A stretch of 64,000 bases of DNA. Source: Gammaproteobacteria bacterium. Lineage in GTDB: Bacteria; Pseudomonadota; Gammaproteobacteria; Pseudomonadales; Azotimanducaceae. The stretch is taken from contig JAPOVK010000044.1 in assembly GCA_026708185.1 (NCBI GenBank), positions 1-64,000 on the forward strand, read 5' to 3'. The notes under the pieces are model-generated. The model searched no databases. It saw only the letters and a program-made list of their open reading frames with translations, and was not told the origin of the DNA. The position numbers and the translations under genes are program-made. This document shows, one piece after another, positions 9,339 to 21,108 of the stretch; the stretch's first letter is position 1; each line of letters starts with the position of its first letter.

Positions 9339-10532
9339 TCATTTGAACAACCGTGGCAGGAAATCGGCCAGGTAGTCGCGCCAGTTGGCCCAAGTGTGTC
9401 CGCCTTCGCTCTCGACGTAGACGTGCGCGATGCCGTGCTTCTCGAACACGGCCCGCGTGGGTGCGACCGAACCGTACAGGAAGTCCGTCTTGCCCATGGC
9501 GTAGTAGACGAGCTTCATCGATTCGGATGCCTTGGCCAGCGCGGCGGCGTTGCGCGCCTCGTACGCATCGACGCGTTCCGCCGACATCAGGCCCATGCTG
9601 AAGATGCCGACGTAGGCGAATAGATCCGGGTTCACGAGTCCGGTGGACATCGTGTGTGCGCCTCCCATCGACAGGCCGGCCATGGCCCGTGCGCCGCGCT
9701 CAGCGACGGTTCGGAAGTTCGCCTCGATGAACGGCACGAGGTCGGTCAGCAGGTCGTCGGAGAAGTCGGTGTTCGCGAGCATGTCCGCGTCGGGCCGCGG
9801 CGGCGTGTGGCCGAGGGGCATGACGATGATCATCGGTTCGGCCTTGCGGGCCGCGATCAGGTTGTCGAGGATGTAGTGCGCCCGCCCGATCGCGGTCCAG
9901 CCGTCTTCCCGGTCTCCGGCACCGTGGACGAGATAGAGGACGGGATAGGCCGCATCGCTCCTCATGTAGCCGGGTGGGGTGTATACGACGGCTGGCCGTT
10001 TGGCGTTCAAGGACGACGAGAAGTATTCGATCCGCGATACGGCGCCGTGCGGGACGTTCTTATCGTAGGCCTGGAAGGCCCCAGCCTTCCTGCCGGTCGC
10101 AACGACACTGCTCACGCCGCCGGGATAGCCGCCGATGACGCTGCTGCCTTCGGGGTCGGCGACGTCGACGCCGTTGACCCTGAAGACGAACCGGAACGTG
10201 TCGACTTCGAGCGGTGCCGGCGTGGTGACCGTCCACAGGCCCTCGTCGTCCTTGCTCATGGCCAGGCCCGGCGTCTCGCCGCCGAACCCGAGGGGGATGA
10301 CATCTGCAGCATCGCTGCTGATCAGCCGCACCGCGGTGGCCTCTGGTGCGCAGATGCGGAAGGTCACCCGGCCGTCGGCCAGCACTTCAACGGATTGGTA
10401 GTCGGGCATTGGCACGAAACCGGTGCCTTCGCAAGTCTCAGGTTCGGCGTCGGCGGGCGGCTGGGCCCACGCGGACATCGCCAGGGCCAGCGAGGCGCCC
10501 GCGACGACCGCTAACGGGAACGTCCTTCTCAT
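9339..10532 (-). CDS. Secreted esterase of the esterase D / feruloyl-esterase type
   Basis: Exported alpha/beta-hydrolase of 397 residues with a clear signal peptide (MRRTFPLAVVAGASLALAMS, cleavage after AWA). An N-terminal beta-sandwich (E-set/CBM48-like, about residues 40-135) precedes the putative-esterase catalytic domain. The nucleophile is Ser288 in GLSMGG, the likely acid lies in the YAMGKTDFLYG region, and His379 in GGHTWANWR completes the triad. This architecture is common in enzymes that deacylate plant polysaccharides or acylated glycans and in enterobactin-esterase relatives. No sugar-degradation partners lie next to it. It is transcribed away from the solute-binding protein gene at 10653. 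Confidence 0.88.
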   Translation of the reverse strand: MRRTFPLAVVAGASLALAMSAWAQPPADAEPETCEGTGFVPMPDYQSVEVLADGRVTFRICAPEATAVRLISSDAADVIPLGFGGETPGLAMSKDDEGLWTVTTPAPLEVDTFRFVFRVNGVDVADPEGSSVIGGYPGGVSSVVATGRKAGAFQAYDKNVPHGAVSRIEYFSSSLNAKRPAVVYTPPGYMRSDAAYPVLYLVHGAGDREDGWTAIGRAHYILDNLIAARKAEPMIIVMPLGHTPPRPDADMLANTDFSDDLLTDLVPFIEANFRTVAERGARAMAGLSMGGAHTMSTGLVNPDLFAYVGIFSMGLMSAERVDAYEARNAAALAKASESMKLVYYAMGKTDFLYGSVAPTRAVFEKHGIAHVYVESEGGHTWANWRDYLADFLPRLFK

Positions 10533-10652
10533 GGAAATGTCCTCCAGATGTATGCAATGGCACCGCCTCGTGCGTTCCGGGGATCAAGAGCGCCTTTCGT
10601 CCCAACTCTAGCGCGTTTCCCCTCGGTGCTGGTTCTGTGGTGTTATGGGCGC

Positions 10653-12557
10653 ATGAGACTCGTCGTGGCCTGGTTCGTCCTGGTGGCCGCACCTGCGGGC
10701 ATGGCGAACGTGGCCGACTACGACCTCGTTTTCAAGCACGGGCTTTCGTACTTCGGGACGCTCAAGTACCCGCCGGATTTCAAGCACTTCGAGTGGTCTG
10801 ATCCGGATGCGGAGAAAGGCGGAACGCTGCGGCTCTCCGCGGTAGGCCGGTTCGACACCTTCAATCCGTTGATCGAGAAAGGCCGGGCGCCGGCGGGGGT
10901 GGCGAACTTCGGCGAGGACAACCACCTCTACGATCGGCTGATGCAGCCGACGGCGGACCGTCCCGCCGAGAAGTACGGTCGATTGGCCGAAGCGGTCGCG
11001 GTGTCGGATGACCTCACCCTGGTCGCCTTCCGCTTGCGACGCACTGCGCGCTTTCACGACGGCGTCCCGGTCACCGCCCACGACGTCAAGTTCACCTTCG
11101 ACATGATCAAGGCGCACGGCGGCCCGAGCCTGAAGACCATCTACCGGGACGTCACGCACGCGACCCTGAACGGCGACTACGAGATCCACTTCCACGTTGG
11201 TGCGGGCAGCTCGACGAATCTCAATGTGGCGCTGTACCTGGCGAGCCTCTACGCGCTGCCGCGGCACTACTGGGCGGAGCGGGAGTTCAATCGCACGACG
11301 ACGGAGCCGCCCCTCGGCAGCGGGCCCTACCGCATCTCGGAGACGCGCGACGGCAAGTGGATCGTCTACGAGCGGGTCGAGGACTACTGGGGATCGAAGC
11401 TGCCGGTCAATGTCGGGCGCTACAACTTCGACGCCATCAGCTACGACTACTACCTGGACAAGCATGTGCAAAAGGAATCGCTCAAGGGCGACGTCTTCGA
11501 CGTGCTCTTAGAGGACGTCGCCAAGGACTGGTACAGCAACTATCAAATAGACGAGGTCGAGCGTGGGCTGCTCGTGAAGGAGCTGATCCTCCACCAGAAT
11601 CCCGCCGGTTTTCCGGTGGCCTTCATGTGGAATCTTCGCGAACCGGAGTTCGCGGACATCCGAGTACGCGAGGCACTGTGGTGGCTGTACGACTTCGAGT
11701 GGTCGAATCGCGTGCTCTACCACGACTTCTACCTGCGCGCGGACAGTTACTTCACCAACACGGACATGTCCCACAGCGGCACGTTGCCATCGCCGGCGGA
11801 GCTCGAAATCCTGGAACCGTACCGGGGGAGGATTCCGGCGCGCGTATTCACGGACGTCTACAGGGTTCCGGATACGAAGGGTCGCGGTGTGCACCGAGAG
11901 TCCATCGTTCATGCGGAGCGGTTGCTGACAGCAGCGGGCTGGGTCCTCGAAGACGGTCGCCGCGTGCATCGCGACACGGGCGAGCGGTTCACCTTGGATT
12001 TCATGTATGCGGGCGATCACCTAGAGCGCGTCGGTCTGCCGTACGTGACGACGTTGAGGAAGATGGGAATCGGTATCTCCGCGCGAACCATCGAGCCGTC
12101 GAACTACGTCAGCCGGCTGCGGCGCCGCAAGTTCGACGCCACGATTCTGGGCATCGGCGGCAGCCTCACCCCGGGCGTCGAGTTGCGCACGACCTTCGGT
12201 TCCTACGCGGCGGACGTGGACTCATCGCGCAACCTCATGGGCATCAAGGATCCCGTGGTGGATGAACTCATCGAGAAGGTGATCGCAGCCGAGTCGCGGC
12301 CCAAGATGATCGCCGCGGCGCGTGCGCTCGATCGCGTCCTGCTCTGGAACTTCTACGGCGTCCCCGGCTTCTACGCTCCGGGCTACCGCTTCATTTATTG
12401 GGACCGCTTGTCCCGGCCCGGGGTGATCGGCAAGTACCGGCCGGGGTTTCCCGACACTTGGTGGTGGGACGACGAGAAGGCGCGCAACCTGGATCAGGGT
12501 ATGCGGGTGCTGTCGGGTGGCGAGGGCTCACGGGTTCCGTCGGCCTCTACCCGGTAG
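10653..12557 (+). CDS. Peptide/nickel-type ABC substrate-binding protein (family 5, YejA-like)
   Basis: Periplasmic solute-binding protein of 634 residues. The ATG at 10653 gives a clean signal peptide (MRLVVAWFVLVAAPAGMA), so the longer open frame upstream is not used. The mature part has the SBP_bac_5 layout: an N-terminal lobe with FDTFNPLIEKG, the family block FRLRRTARFHDGVPVTAHDVKFTFD, and PLGSGPYRI further on. The early FKHGLSYFG and FKHFEW stretches and the length point to the YejA branch, which binds oligopeptides. No permease or ATPase genes accompany it, so it must share a transporter encoded elsewhere. The 120 bases between it and the divergent esterase gene should hold both promoters. 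Confidence 0.9.
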   Translation: MRLVVAWFVLVAAPAGMANVADYDLVFKHGLSYFGTLKYPPDFKHFEWSDPDAEKGGTLRLSAVGRFDTFNPLIEKGRAPAGVANFGEDNHLYDRLMQPTADRPAEKYGRLAEAVAVSDDLTLVAFRLRRTARFHDGVPVTAHDVKFTFDMIKAHGGPSLKTIYRDVTHATLNGDYEIHFHVGAGSSTNLNVALYLASLYALPRHYWAEREFNRTTTEPPLGSGPYRISETRDGKWIVYERVEDYWGSKLPVNVGRYNFDAISYDYYLDKHVQKESLKGDVFDVLLEDVAKDWYSNYQIDEVERGLLVKELILHQNPAGFPVAFMWNLREPEFADIRVREALWWLYDFEWSNRVLYHDFYLRADSYFTNTDMSHSGTLPSPAELEILEPYRGRIPARVFTDVYRVPDTKGRGVHRESIVHAERLLTAAGWVLEDGRRVHRDTGERFTLDFMYAGDHLERVGLPYVTTLRKMGIGISARTIEPSNYVSRLRRRKFDATILGIGGSLTPGVELRTTFGSYAADVDSSRNLMGIKDPVVDELIEKVIAAESRPKMIAAARALDRVLLWNFYGVPGFYAPGYRFIYWDRLSRPGVIGKYRPGFPDTWWWDDEKARNLDQGMRVLSGGEGSRVPSASTR

Positions 12558-12579
12558 GCGACAGCGGAGTCGCCGCGAT

Positions 12580-12780
12580 CTAGGCCTTCTTGCGAGGTGC
12601 GCCCCTTCGCGCCCCCGGCTGAGGGCTCTCGACGAGACCCTCGCCGGCGGTCACGACGATGTAGTCCATGCCCTCGGGGCGGTAGCCTATTGGTATCGCG
12701 AGCGAGTCGCTTGGTCGCGCGGCGTATCCGACCAGGCGCCGGCCGGGCAGCCGCCCCGCGCTATCCGCCGACCCGAAGAA
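12580..12780 (-). pseudogene. Possible gene remnant, unidentified
   Basis: Between the stop of the solute-binding gene and the minus-strand gene at 12761 there is a minus-strand open stretch. Its composition looks protein-like (for example LVGYAARPSDSLAIP and GYRPEGMDYIVVTAGEGL), and it ends in a basic tail and a TAG stop. It has no start codon of its own in a sensible place and its upstream end runs into the neighbouring gene in another frame. It may be the 3' end of a deleted gene. I do not recognise the family, and it could be a chance open frame. Confidence 0.25.
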
Positions 12781-13441
12781 GCCAGTAGAAAATGCGTACG
12801 TTGGTCTCGAACGCGTCTCCGGCATCGAAATCGCTGTGGCCGTCGCACACTGGATGTAGACACCCACCTAGGTCCTCCGAGAGCCGACGAAAGCCCCTAT
12901 CGAGAGTCTCCCGATCCCAATCCGGGGTGGGAATGCCTTTTGCCCTCGCCTTCTCGACCCACTTGGCCAACGGACTGTGGTACTCGTCCCGCAACACCCC
13001 CTGGGGCGGCACGCTGCGGGGATGCGCGAAGAACAGCAAGATGTAACGACGCTCGCAGATCGATTGCCTGCACCGTTGCTTCTCGATGTCTTTACGAACA
13101 TCGGCCTCGATACCGTTTTTGGTGGGGCTATGCCCGAGAACCAGGCGGGCTAGGTCGAAGGTGTAACCCTGCTTCGCCTCGACCAGCGCGATCGGTTCGC
13201 CGTCTCGCATCACGGCGATGTCAACGGACGCATCTTCCCTTTGGAGACGTTTCTCGCAGCGGACCAGGAGTGCGCGGGAGCAAACCCGGCGTTGCAGACG
13301 CCAGGCCATGAGGTCGCAGAGGTGGCGTTCGGACTTCCGGGTTAACGCGAGGAAGGCCAGCTTGCCCGCAGGCTCGCACCGGAGTTCGCGCAGGGACTCG
13401 ACCAATGCGCGTTCGATGCTTGCAGCACGGGCGTCGGCCAT
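12761..13441 (-). CDS. Hypothetical protein with a PD-(D/E)XK-like nuclease motif
   Basis: Stand-alone protein of 226 residues, not assigned to a named family. An N-terminal helical part (1-55) is followed by DIAVMRDGEPIALVEAKQGY, in which Asp74, Glu88 and Lys90 have the spacing of the PD-(D/E)XK nuclease core (D, then E-x-K on the next strand). The rest contains a hydrophobic strand (RRYILLFFAHPRSVPP) and ends FYWLLRVGG. There is no signal peptide or membrane segment. The neighbours are unrelated metabolic genes. It could be a housekeeping nuclease-fold protein or an orphan restriction-like enzyme. Confidence 0.6.
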   Translation of the reverse strand: MADARAASIERALVESLRELRCEPAGKLAFLALTRKSERHLCDLMAWRLQRRVCSRALLVRCEKRLQREDASVDIAVMRDGEPIALVEAKQGYTFDLARLVLGHSPTKNGIEADVRKDIEKQRCRQSICERRYILLFFAHPRSVPPQGVLRDEYHSPLAKWVEKARAKGIPTPDWDRETLDRGFRRLSEDLGGCLHPVCDGHSDFDAGDAFETNVRIFYWLLRVGG

Positions 13442-13745
13442 GGCCTGAGCCTAGCACGGTGTTGGTGAGGACGTTGCGGACACTTACCGGTCTCCGACAG
13501 TCTCCGACCCCCGAACGCGTTGCTGTCATGGGACCGTTCCGACAAGGAGGTGGCCCGGGCATGTGTGAGAGGAGCGGAGCCAGCCCTGCGACGTCAACAG
13601 TCGCGGGTACGCTGCGAGAAGTCGACGTCGGGGTCGAATGTCCGACCGCGTCTCGCGACGCCGCCGAGTGTTACGATCGCGGGCCGCCGCGATGTAGACG
13701 CGTCACGGCGTCGATCAGGCCGATCGTCTCCGTTGGTCTGACCGT
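13442..13745. other. Intergenic region, no gene recognised
   Basis: 304 bases between two minus-strand genes. Open frames exist on the plus strand, but they are Arg/Pro/Thr-rich, lack family features, and look like chance frames in GC-rich DNA. The promoter of the gene at 12761-13441 is expected in the part next to 13441. No repeat, RNA or terminator stands out. Confidence 0.5.
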
Positions 13746-15482
13746 CTAGGCGCGGCCGTGGCGGAGCAATTGGCCCGGCGTGCTGCCCGTGCACTCGCCA
13801 TCCTCGAACGTGGTGACGCCGTTCACCAGGATCGCACGATACCCCTTGGCGTGCTGCACGCGGCGCCACTCGTCGGCCGGGAAGTCGTGGGCGACCTCGC
13901 CGACCCACGTCGGCGTGACCTCCAAGGCATCGAGGTCGTAGACAACCACGTCCGCAGGCGCGCCTTCCCGTAAGAAGCCGCGGTCGCGGAAGCCGGCGGC
14001 GAACGCGGGCAGGTAGCTCAACCGGTAGTGCGCCTCCTCCAGCGTGATTTTCTTCTCGTCGCGCACCATCCATCCGAGGAAGTCCGTCGTGTAGGCGCCG
14101 CCGGTGAAGAACTTGGTGTGTGCGCCGCCATCGGAGACGCCGGGGATGGAGTACGGGGCCGTGATCATTTCCGCCATGTAGTCGGCGTTCTGGCCCCGGT
14201 CCCGGCCCAGGAACTCCACCTTGAGCCCGCCTTCGACGGCGAGATCGAGCATGGCGTCGATGGGGTGCTTGCCCGCCTCGTCCGCAACCTGTTGGACGGT
14301 CTTGCCGACGTAGCCTTCAAGGGCTTCGGCGTTCGGACAGTCGTCGACCGACTGGATGACGAGTTCCTCGATCGGCCCGCCGAGCGCCTGCGTCCTGCCG
14401 AGTTTCTCGATGGCGGCGTCGGTTTCCGCACGGATCGCGGCGCGGACTTCCTCGTCCTGGAACTTGGCCATCTTTTCGTCGAACGTGCCGGTCGTGGCGC
14501 GATTCCAGGCCGGACTCGAGTCGTAGAGGTTCCAGTGCTCGAGCGTGAACGCGAACCCGGTACGGATGGTCGCGCCCTGTCCGAAGATGCGCAGGCCCTT
14601 GGCGTTCGCGCCGTCAAGCCATTGCAGTCGATTGCGATGGATCTCCGGCTTCTCGCGGCTGACGGCGACGATGTTGTGCAGGATCGGTCGCCCGCTGACT
14701 CCGGCCAGTCGCTCCTGGAACGCCAGGTCCTTATCGAGATCGCCCGTGAACTGGGTGATCTGGATGAACCCCTCGTCGCGTTCGGCGAGCACTTCACCGA
14801 GGGCCAGCACGTCTTCGTCGCACATGGTGTCGGTCACCATGGGCGTGCCGTCGAAGTCGGCCTGCACGGAGTTCTTGCCTAGGCGCTGCACGGAGAAGCC
14901 GCAGGCGCCTGCGTCCATGGCTTCGTGCAGGAGCGACTTCATCTCCGCCTGTTCCTGACGCGTGGCCGGGCGTGTCTTGGCGGCTTCGAGGCCCATCACC
15001 CAGGTCATCAGGGGCGCCACGGGCATGTAGGTCAGGCAGTTCACGCCCTTGGGGATCCGCGCCAGGGTCTCAAGCCACTCCGGGAAGGTCACCCAGTCCC
15101 AGATCATGCCGGCCTTCATTGACTCGAACGGAATTGCCTCGGTGCGCGACATGGTGAGCATCGCCCGGTCGCGGCCCTCGGGCATCACCGGCGCAAAGCC
15201 GAAGCCGCAGTTGCCGAGGACCACCGATGTGACCCCGTGCCAGCCGGAGATCGTGCAGTAGGGATCCCACTGGATCTGCGCGTCGTAGTGGGTGTGCAGG
15301 TCGACGAAGCCGGGCGCGACGATCAGGCCCTCGGCATCGATCTCCCGGGCAGCCTTGCCGGTGGCGCGTCCACCGATCTGCGCGATGCGACCATCCTTGA
15401 TCCAGAGATCGCCCTTGAAGCGTGGGACGCGCGTCCCGTCGACGATCGTTCCGTTCTTGATGAGCACGTCGTAGTCAGTCAT
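13746..15482 (-). CDS. N-acyl-D-amino-acid deacylase-type amidohydrolase
   Basis: Metal-dependent hydrolase of 578 residues in the D-aminoacylase/dihydroorotase-like group. The N-terminal small beta-domain (LIKNGTIVDGTRVPRFKGD) leads into the metal-binding GFVDLHTHYDAQ with His63 and His65, and Cys92 in GNCGFGFAP is the bridging cysteine typical of D-aminoacylase. Further on are the second metal region around HNIVAVSREKPE and SDGGAHTKFF near the C-terminus, which carries the catalytic Asp. The family releases fatty acids or acetate from N-acyl-D-amino acids. A GGGAGG ribosome site lies seven bases before the ATG. A paralogue is at 34267-35967. It sits 120 bases downstream of the GST gene and may be co-transcribed. 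Confidence 0.9.
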   Translation of the reverse strand: MTDYDVLIKNGTIVDGTRVPRFKGDLWIKDGRIAQIGGRATGKAAREIDAEGLIVAPGFVDLHTHYDAQIQWDPYCTISGWHGVTSVVLGNCGFGFAPVMPEGRDRAMLTMSRTEAIPFESMKAGMIWDWVTFPEWLETLARIPKGVNCLTYMPVAPLMTWVMGLEAAKTRPATRQEQAEMKSLLHEAMDAGACGFSVQRLGKNSVQADFDGTPMVTDTMCDEDVLALGEVLAERDEGFIQITQFTGDLDKDLAFQERLAGVSGRPILHNIVAVSREKPEIHRNRLQWLDGANAKGLRIFGQGATIRTGFAFTLEHWNLYDSSPAWNRATTGTFDEKMAKFQDEEVRAAIRAETDAAIEKLGRTQALGGPIEELVIQSVDDCPNAEALEGYVGKTVQQVADEAGKHPIDAMLDLAVEGGLKVEFLGRDRGQNADYMAEMITAPYSIPGVSDGGAHTKFFTGGAYTTDFLGWMVRDEKKITLEEAHYRLSYLPAFAAGFRDRGFLREGAPADVVVYDLDALEVTPTWVGEVAHDFPADEWRRVQHAKGYRAILVNGVTTFEDGECTGSTPGQLLRHGRA

Positions 15483-15602
15483 CAGTAGCCCTCCCCTACT
15501 TTAGTAGACCTCCTCTACCAATGACTGATCGTGCGCCTACTACTGCGCGGTTGTCAAAGACGGACCCGCGGGGAGTTGAAAGGCCGGGACCACGCGATCC
15601 GA

Positions 15603-16226
15603 TCAGCTCTGCGCGGCCGCCAGCGCATCGTCCAAGGCACCCGCGCGCTTGAAGGCTTCGCGCGCGGTGAGCCGACTCGTGTATTCGACGAACGCCGGGC
15701 GCCTATCGACGGTCTTGAAGAGGTTCAGGTCCAGGTTGAGGTGGGCGCCGACGTACAGGTCGGCAGCCGAAAAGCGGTCACCGGCAAGGTAGGAGTTGCT
15801 CTTCAGTACGCCTTCCAGAGCGTTCAGGACGGTGTCCAGGTTGCCGTAGCCCAACCCGGCTTCCTGTTCCGGGTTCGCCTCGAAGCCGACAATCTTGTTC
15901 CATGTGGCCGCTTCGAGCGGGCCGGCCGCAAAGAACAGCCAGCGGTAGTACGCAGCGCGCGCGTCGGGCGCCGGTGCCAAGCCGGATTCCGGGAACGCGT
16001 CGGCAAGATAGGCGCAGATCGCCGCGGTTTCGGTGACCACCACGTCGCCGTGGCGGATGGCTGGCACCTTGCCCATGGGGTTGATGGCGAGATACTCCGG
16101 CGACTTGAGGGCTCCGTCGTAGGAGATCATCTCCACGTCGTAGCTCGCGCCGACTTCCTCGAGCATCCAGCGCACCATTCGGCCACGTGACAGCGGATTG
16201 GTATAAAACGTCAGGTCGCGTGGCAT
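15603..16226 (-). CDS. Glutathione S-transferase family protein
   Basis: Soluble 207-residue GST. The N-terminal thioredoxin-fold half reads FYTNPLSRGRMVRWMLEE, with the cis-Pro region NPMGKVPAI and the glutathione-binding VTETAAICAYLAD. The helical C-terminal half carries SYLAGDRFSAADLYVG, the conserved GST C-terminal motif with Asp. The ATG at 16226 is favoured by an AAGGA site at good spacing; the open frame extends further upstream only because of GC-rich sequence overlapping the PPDK gene. It lies 62 bases downstream of ppdK on the same strand. The substrate is unknown; roles in detoxifying electrophiles are usual for the family. Confidence 0.92.
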   Translation of the reverse strand: MPRDLTFYTNPLSRGRMVRWMLEEVGASYDVEMISYDGALKSPEYLAINPMGKVPAIRHGDVVVTETAAICAYLADAFPESGLAPAPDARAAYYRWLFFAAGPLEAATWNKIVGFEANPEQEAGLGYGNLDTVLNALEGVLKSNSYLAGDRFSAADLYVGAHLNLDLNLFKTVDRRPAFVEYTSRLTAREAFKRAGALDDALAAAQS

Positions 16227-16288
16227 GGGGTGTCCTTCGTTGCCGTCTTGCGCGGGGCGCGAAGAATAGCAGGAGTCGAGCCGGGGCC

Positions 16289-19000
<2,712 letters not shown>

Positions 19001-19105
19001 GCGATGCTCTCCGCGAGTTCGACGCGCCTAACCGTAACATGTTCATGCAGCCTCTCCAGCAAGCAGCTACGCTTGTCGTTGGCCATCGGCATGCAGGGAG
19101 AAAGG

Positions 19106-20230
19106 ATGGAGATTCACGGCTACTGCGACGAAAGGTTCGGCGCGCTGCGCGAGGAGTTCGAGCGCAACTTCACCGAGCGCGGCGATGTCGGGGCGAGCTG
19201 CGCCGCGACCGTCGACGGGGAATACGTCGTGGACATCTGGGCGGGGCATCGCGACGGGGCGAAGACGCTGCCGTGGGAGGAAGACACGATCGTATGCGTC
19301 TTCTCCACGACCAAGACGATGACCGCGCTTTGCGCGTTGGTGCTCTTCGACCGTGGCGAACTGAGCTTCGACGATCCGGTGACGAAGTACTGGCCTGCGT
19401 ACGGGCAGAACGGCAAGGAGTCGACCGAGATCCGCCACTTCATGGGCCACACCGCCGGGCTTCCGGGGTTCGGCGAGAAGCTCACCGAGGCAGAGCTCTA
19501 CGACTGGGACCACGTGATTGGCGTACTCGAGCGCCAGGAGCCCTGGTGGCAGCCGGGAGCGGAGTGTGGCTATCACGCGCTCACGCAGGGCTTCCTCGTC
19601 GGCGAGATCGTCCGGCGCATCACCGGTATGTCCTTGGGGACGTTCTATCGCGAGAACGTGGCCGGTCCGCTGGGCGCGGACTTCCACATCGGGCTCAATC
19701 CGGCGCACTTCGGACGCACCGCGGAGATGTTGTCGGGCGGCCCGATTCCAGAGATGCCGGAGGAGATGACGCCGGAGTACATGCGCGGTCGCGTGGACGG
19801 CACGCCCGACGTCATGCCGCCCGCGACGAATACCGACGGTTGGCGCCAGGCCGAGATCCCGGCCGGCAACGGCCACGGCAACGCGCGTTCGGTGGTACGC
19901 GCACAGACGGCCATCGCCAACGGCGGAACCGCCTTCGGTGTCGACCTCGTCTCGCCTGCGACGATCGAGCAGATCTTCCGCGAGCAGGGCGACATGGCCG
20001 GGATGGGCGTCAAGCACGGCATCGGCTACGGCTTGAGCGGCTTATTTGTCCAGCAGGTGCCGGAGGACGCGAAGATCTGCTATTGGGGCGGCGCCGGCGG
20101 CTCGACGATCCTCGTCGACCACACCAACCGCGCGTGCCTGTCTTACGTCATGAACCAGATGGACATGAACATGCTCGGCGACGAACGCGGTGCGAGCCTA
20201 ACCGCGCGGTTCTACGAGGGGCTCGGCTAA
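19106..20230 (+). CDS. Serine hydrolase, beta-lactamase (class C)/EstB family
   Basis: 374-residue member of the class C beta-lactamase-like esterases and peptidases. The SxxK nucleophile motif is Ser67-Thr-Thr-Lys70 in CVFSTTKTM, and Tyr156 in GYHALTQG stands in for the YxN motif. The C-terminal YWGGAGGSTILVDH replaces the KTG box. There is no signal peptide from the chosen ATG, so it is likely cytoplasmic, which favours esterase activity over penicillin resistance. The start at 19106 follows a GGGAG site; an ATG five codons upstream is also possible. It is divergent from ppdK. A distant homologue is at 24592. Confidence 0.9.
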   Translation: MEIHGYCDERFGALREEFERNFTERGDVGASCAATVDGEYVVDIWAGHRDGAKTLPWEEDTIVCVFSTTKTMTALCALVLFDRGELSFDDPVTKYWPAYGQNGKESTEIRHFMGHTAGLPGFGEKLTEAELYDWDHVIGVLERQEPWWQPGAECGYHALTQGFLVGEIVRRITGMSLGTFYRENVAGPLGADFHIGLNPAHFGRTAEMLSGGPIPEMPEEMTPEYMRGRVDGTPDVMPPATNTDGWRQAEIPAGNGHGNARSVVRAQTAIANGGTAFGVDLVSPATIEQIFREQGDMAGMGVKHGIGYGLSGLFVQQVPEDAKICYWGGAGGSTILVDHTNRACLSYVMNQMDMNMLGDERGASLTARFYEGLG

Positions 20231-20256
20231 GGCCGGTCGGTAGAGTTGCTCCGCGG

Positions 20257-21108
20257 TCAGGCTGCCATTGCGATGATCTGTCTTGCTGCGTCTTCGGATG
20301 ACTCGACACGGGAAACGCTTACTGCCCGTCTGCCGGCTTCGAGCGCCAACTCTTCAATCGCGTTTCGTACCTGAGGCCCCTCTTCTCGAACGCCTGCGAA
20401 TAGCTCAAGCCGGGCCGGTTTGATAAGCAAGTCGGGTGCGTCTGCGAGCAAACTGAGGTTCCAGAGGTGCGCGCGTGCCTCCCGCATGGACAGTGCCATC
20501 CGTTGCGAGCTCAAGACCACGACGTTGGCTGCCAATGAGGTGCCGAAGAAGGTGAACGTGATGGCATGCTCGGTGGCGCTCAGCCTCAACTGCGCATTGA
20601 GAGAGTTGGACAGTTGCGGGCGGAGCTTCTTGACCACTGCCGCGACGGGCTCGGCCCAACGGTTCACCTCCGGCGTAGCGAAACTGGTGGCTCCAAGCTG
20701 CTCGCCACCGAACGCTGAACAGAGCAGCGCAGCCCGGGCAAAAGCATCGCTGAACTTGGAAACGAAGATGGTGTCGGGCTCGCCAAGGCGGACGCCTTGA
20801 AACGGACTTGACCAGCGGCGCAAAGAGGACGCACGCACCGGATGTTGCTGAGCCACGGCTGCGTTGAGGTGGTTCCCCAGACTGGTGACGCTCGCGTCAA
20901 TCACCGCTCCGAGGCTGGGGAAGCCGTCCCGGAACATGGCCTTCAGCCGTCGTCCGTCGACTAGTCGACGACAGACCGCCTCCCCGGTCTCGGTGGTCGC
21001 GGCAATCGCCGCGACGAAACACTCAGGACCGTCGGCGATGGGATGGATCAACAGCGGCGCCCAGTGAACGGTTAGGCCTTTGGGCGTGGCGGTTGGAAAG
21101 GCGCTGTT
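20257..21108 (-). CDS. Unknown protein coupled to a HipA-like kinase
   Basis: Protein of unknown family, with its ATG at 21111 and 284 residues in all. The ATG overlaps the stop of the upstream kinase gene by four bases (ATGA), so the coordinates here begin just inside that overlap. The sequence is globular, without signal peptide or clear membrane helix, with alternating strands and helices and a Leu/Ala-rich C-terminal half (ALEAGRRAVSVSRVESSEDAARQII). Coupled translation argues that it works with the kinase, as its substrate, inhibitor or effector. Known HipA-like pairs often use HipB (DNA-binding) or DUF3037 partners; this protein shows neither a helix-turn-helix nor an obvious DUF3037 pattern by eye. 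Confidence 0.7.
   Translation of the reverse strand, partial: NSAFPTATPKGLTVHWAPLLIHPIADGPECFVAAIAATTETGEAVCRRLVDGRRLKAMFRDGFPSLGAVIDASVTSLGNHLNAAVAQQHPVRASSLRRWSSPFQGVRLGEPDTIFVSKFSDAFARAALLCSAFGGEQLGATSFATPEVNRWAEPVAAVVKKLRPQLSNSLNAQLRLSATEHAITFTFFGTSLAANVVVLSSQRMALSMREARAHLWNLSLLADAPDLLIKPARLELFAGVREEGPQVRNAIEELALEAGRRAVSVSRVESSEDAARQIIAMAA

Noticed and set aside
13405-13749. Plus-strand open frame in the 13.5-kb gap
   Set aside because: No ribosome site, no recognisable fold, composition typical of non-coding GC-rich DNA.
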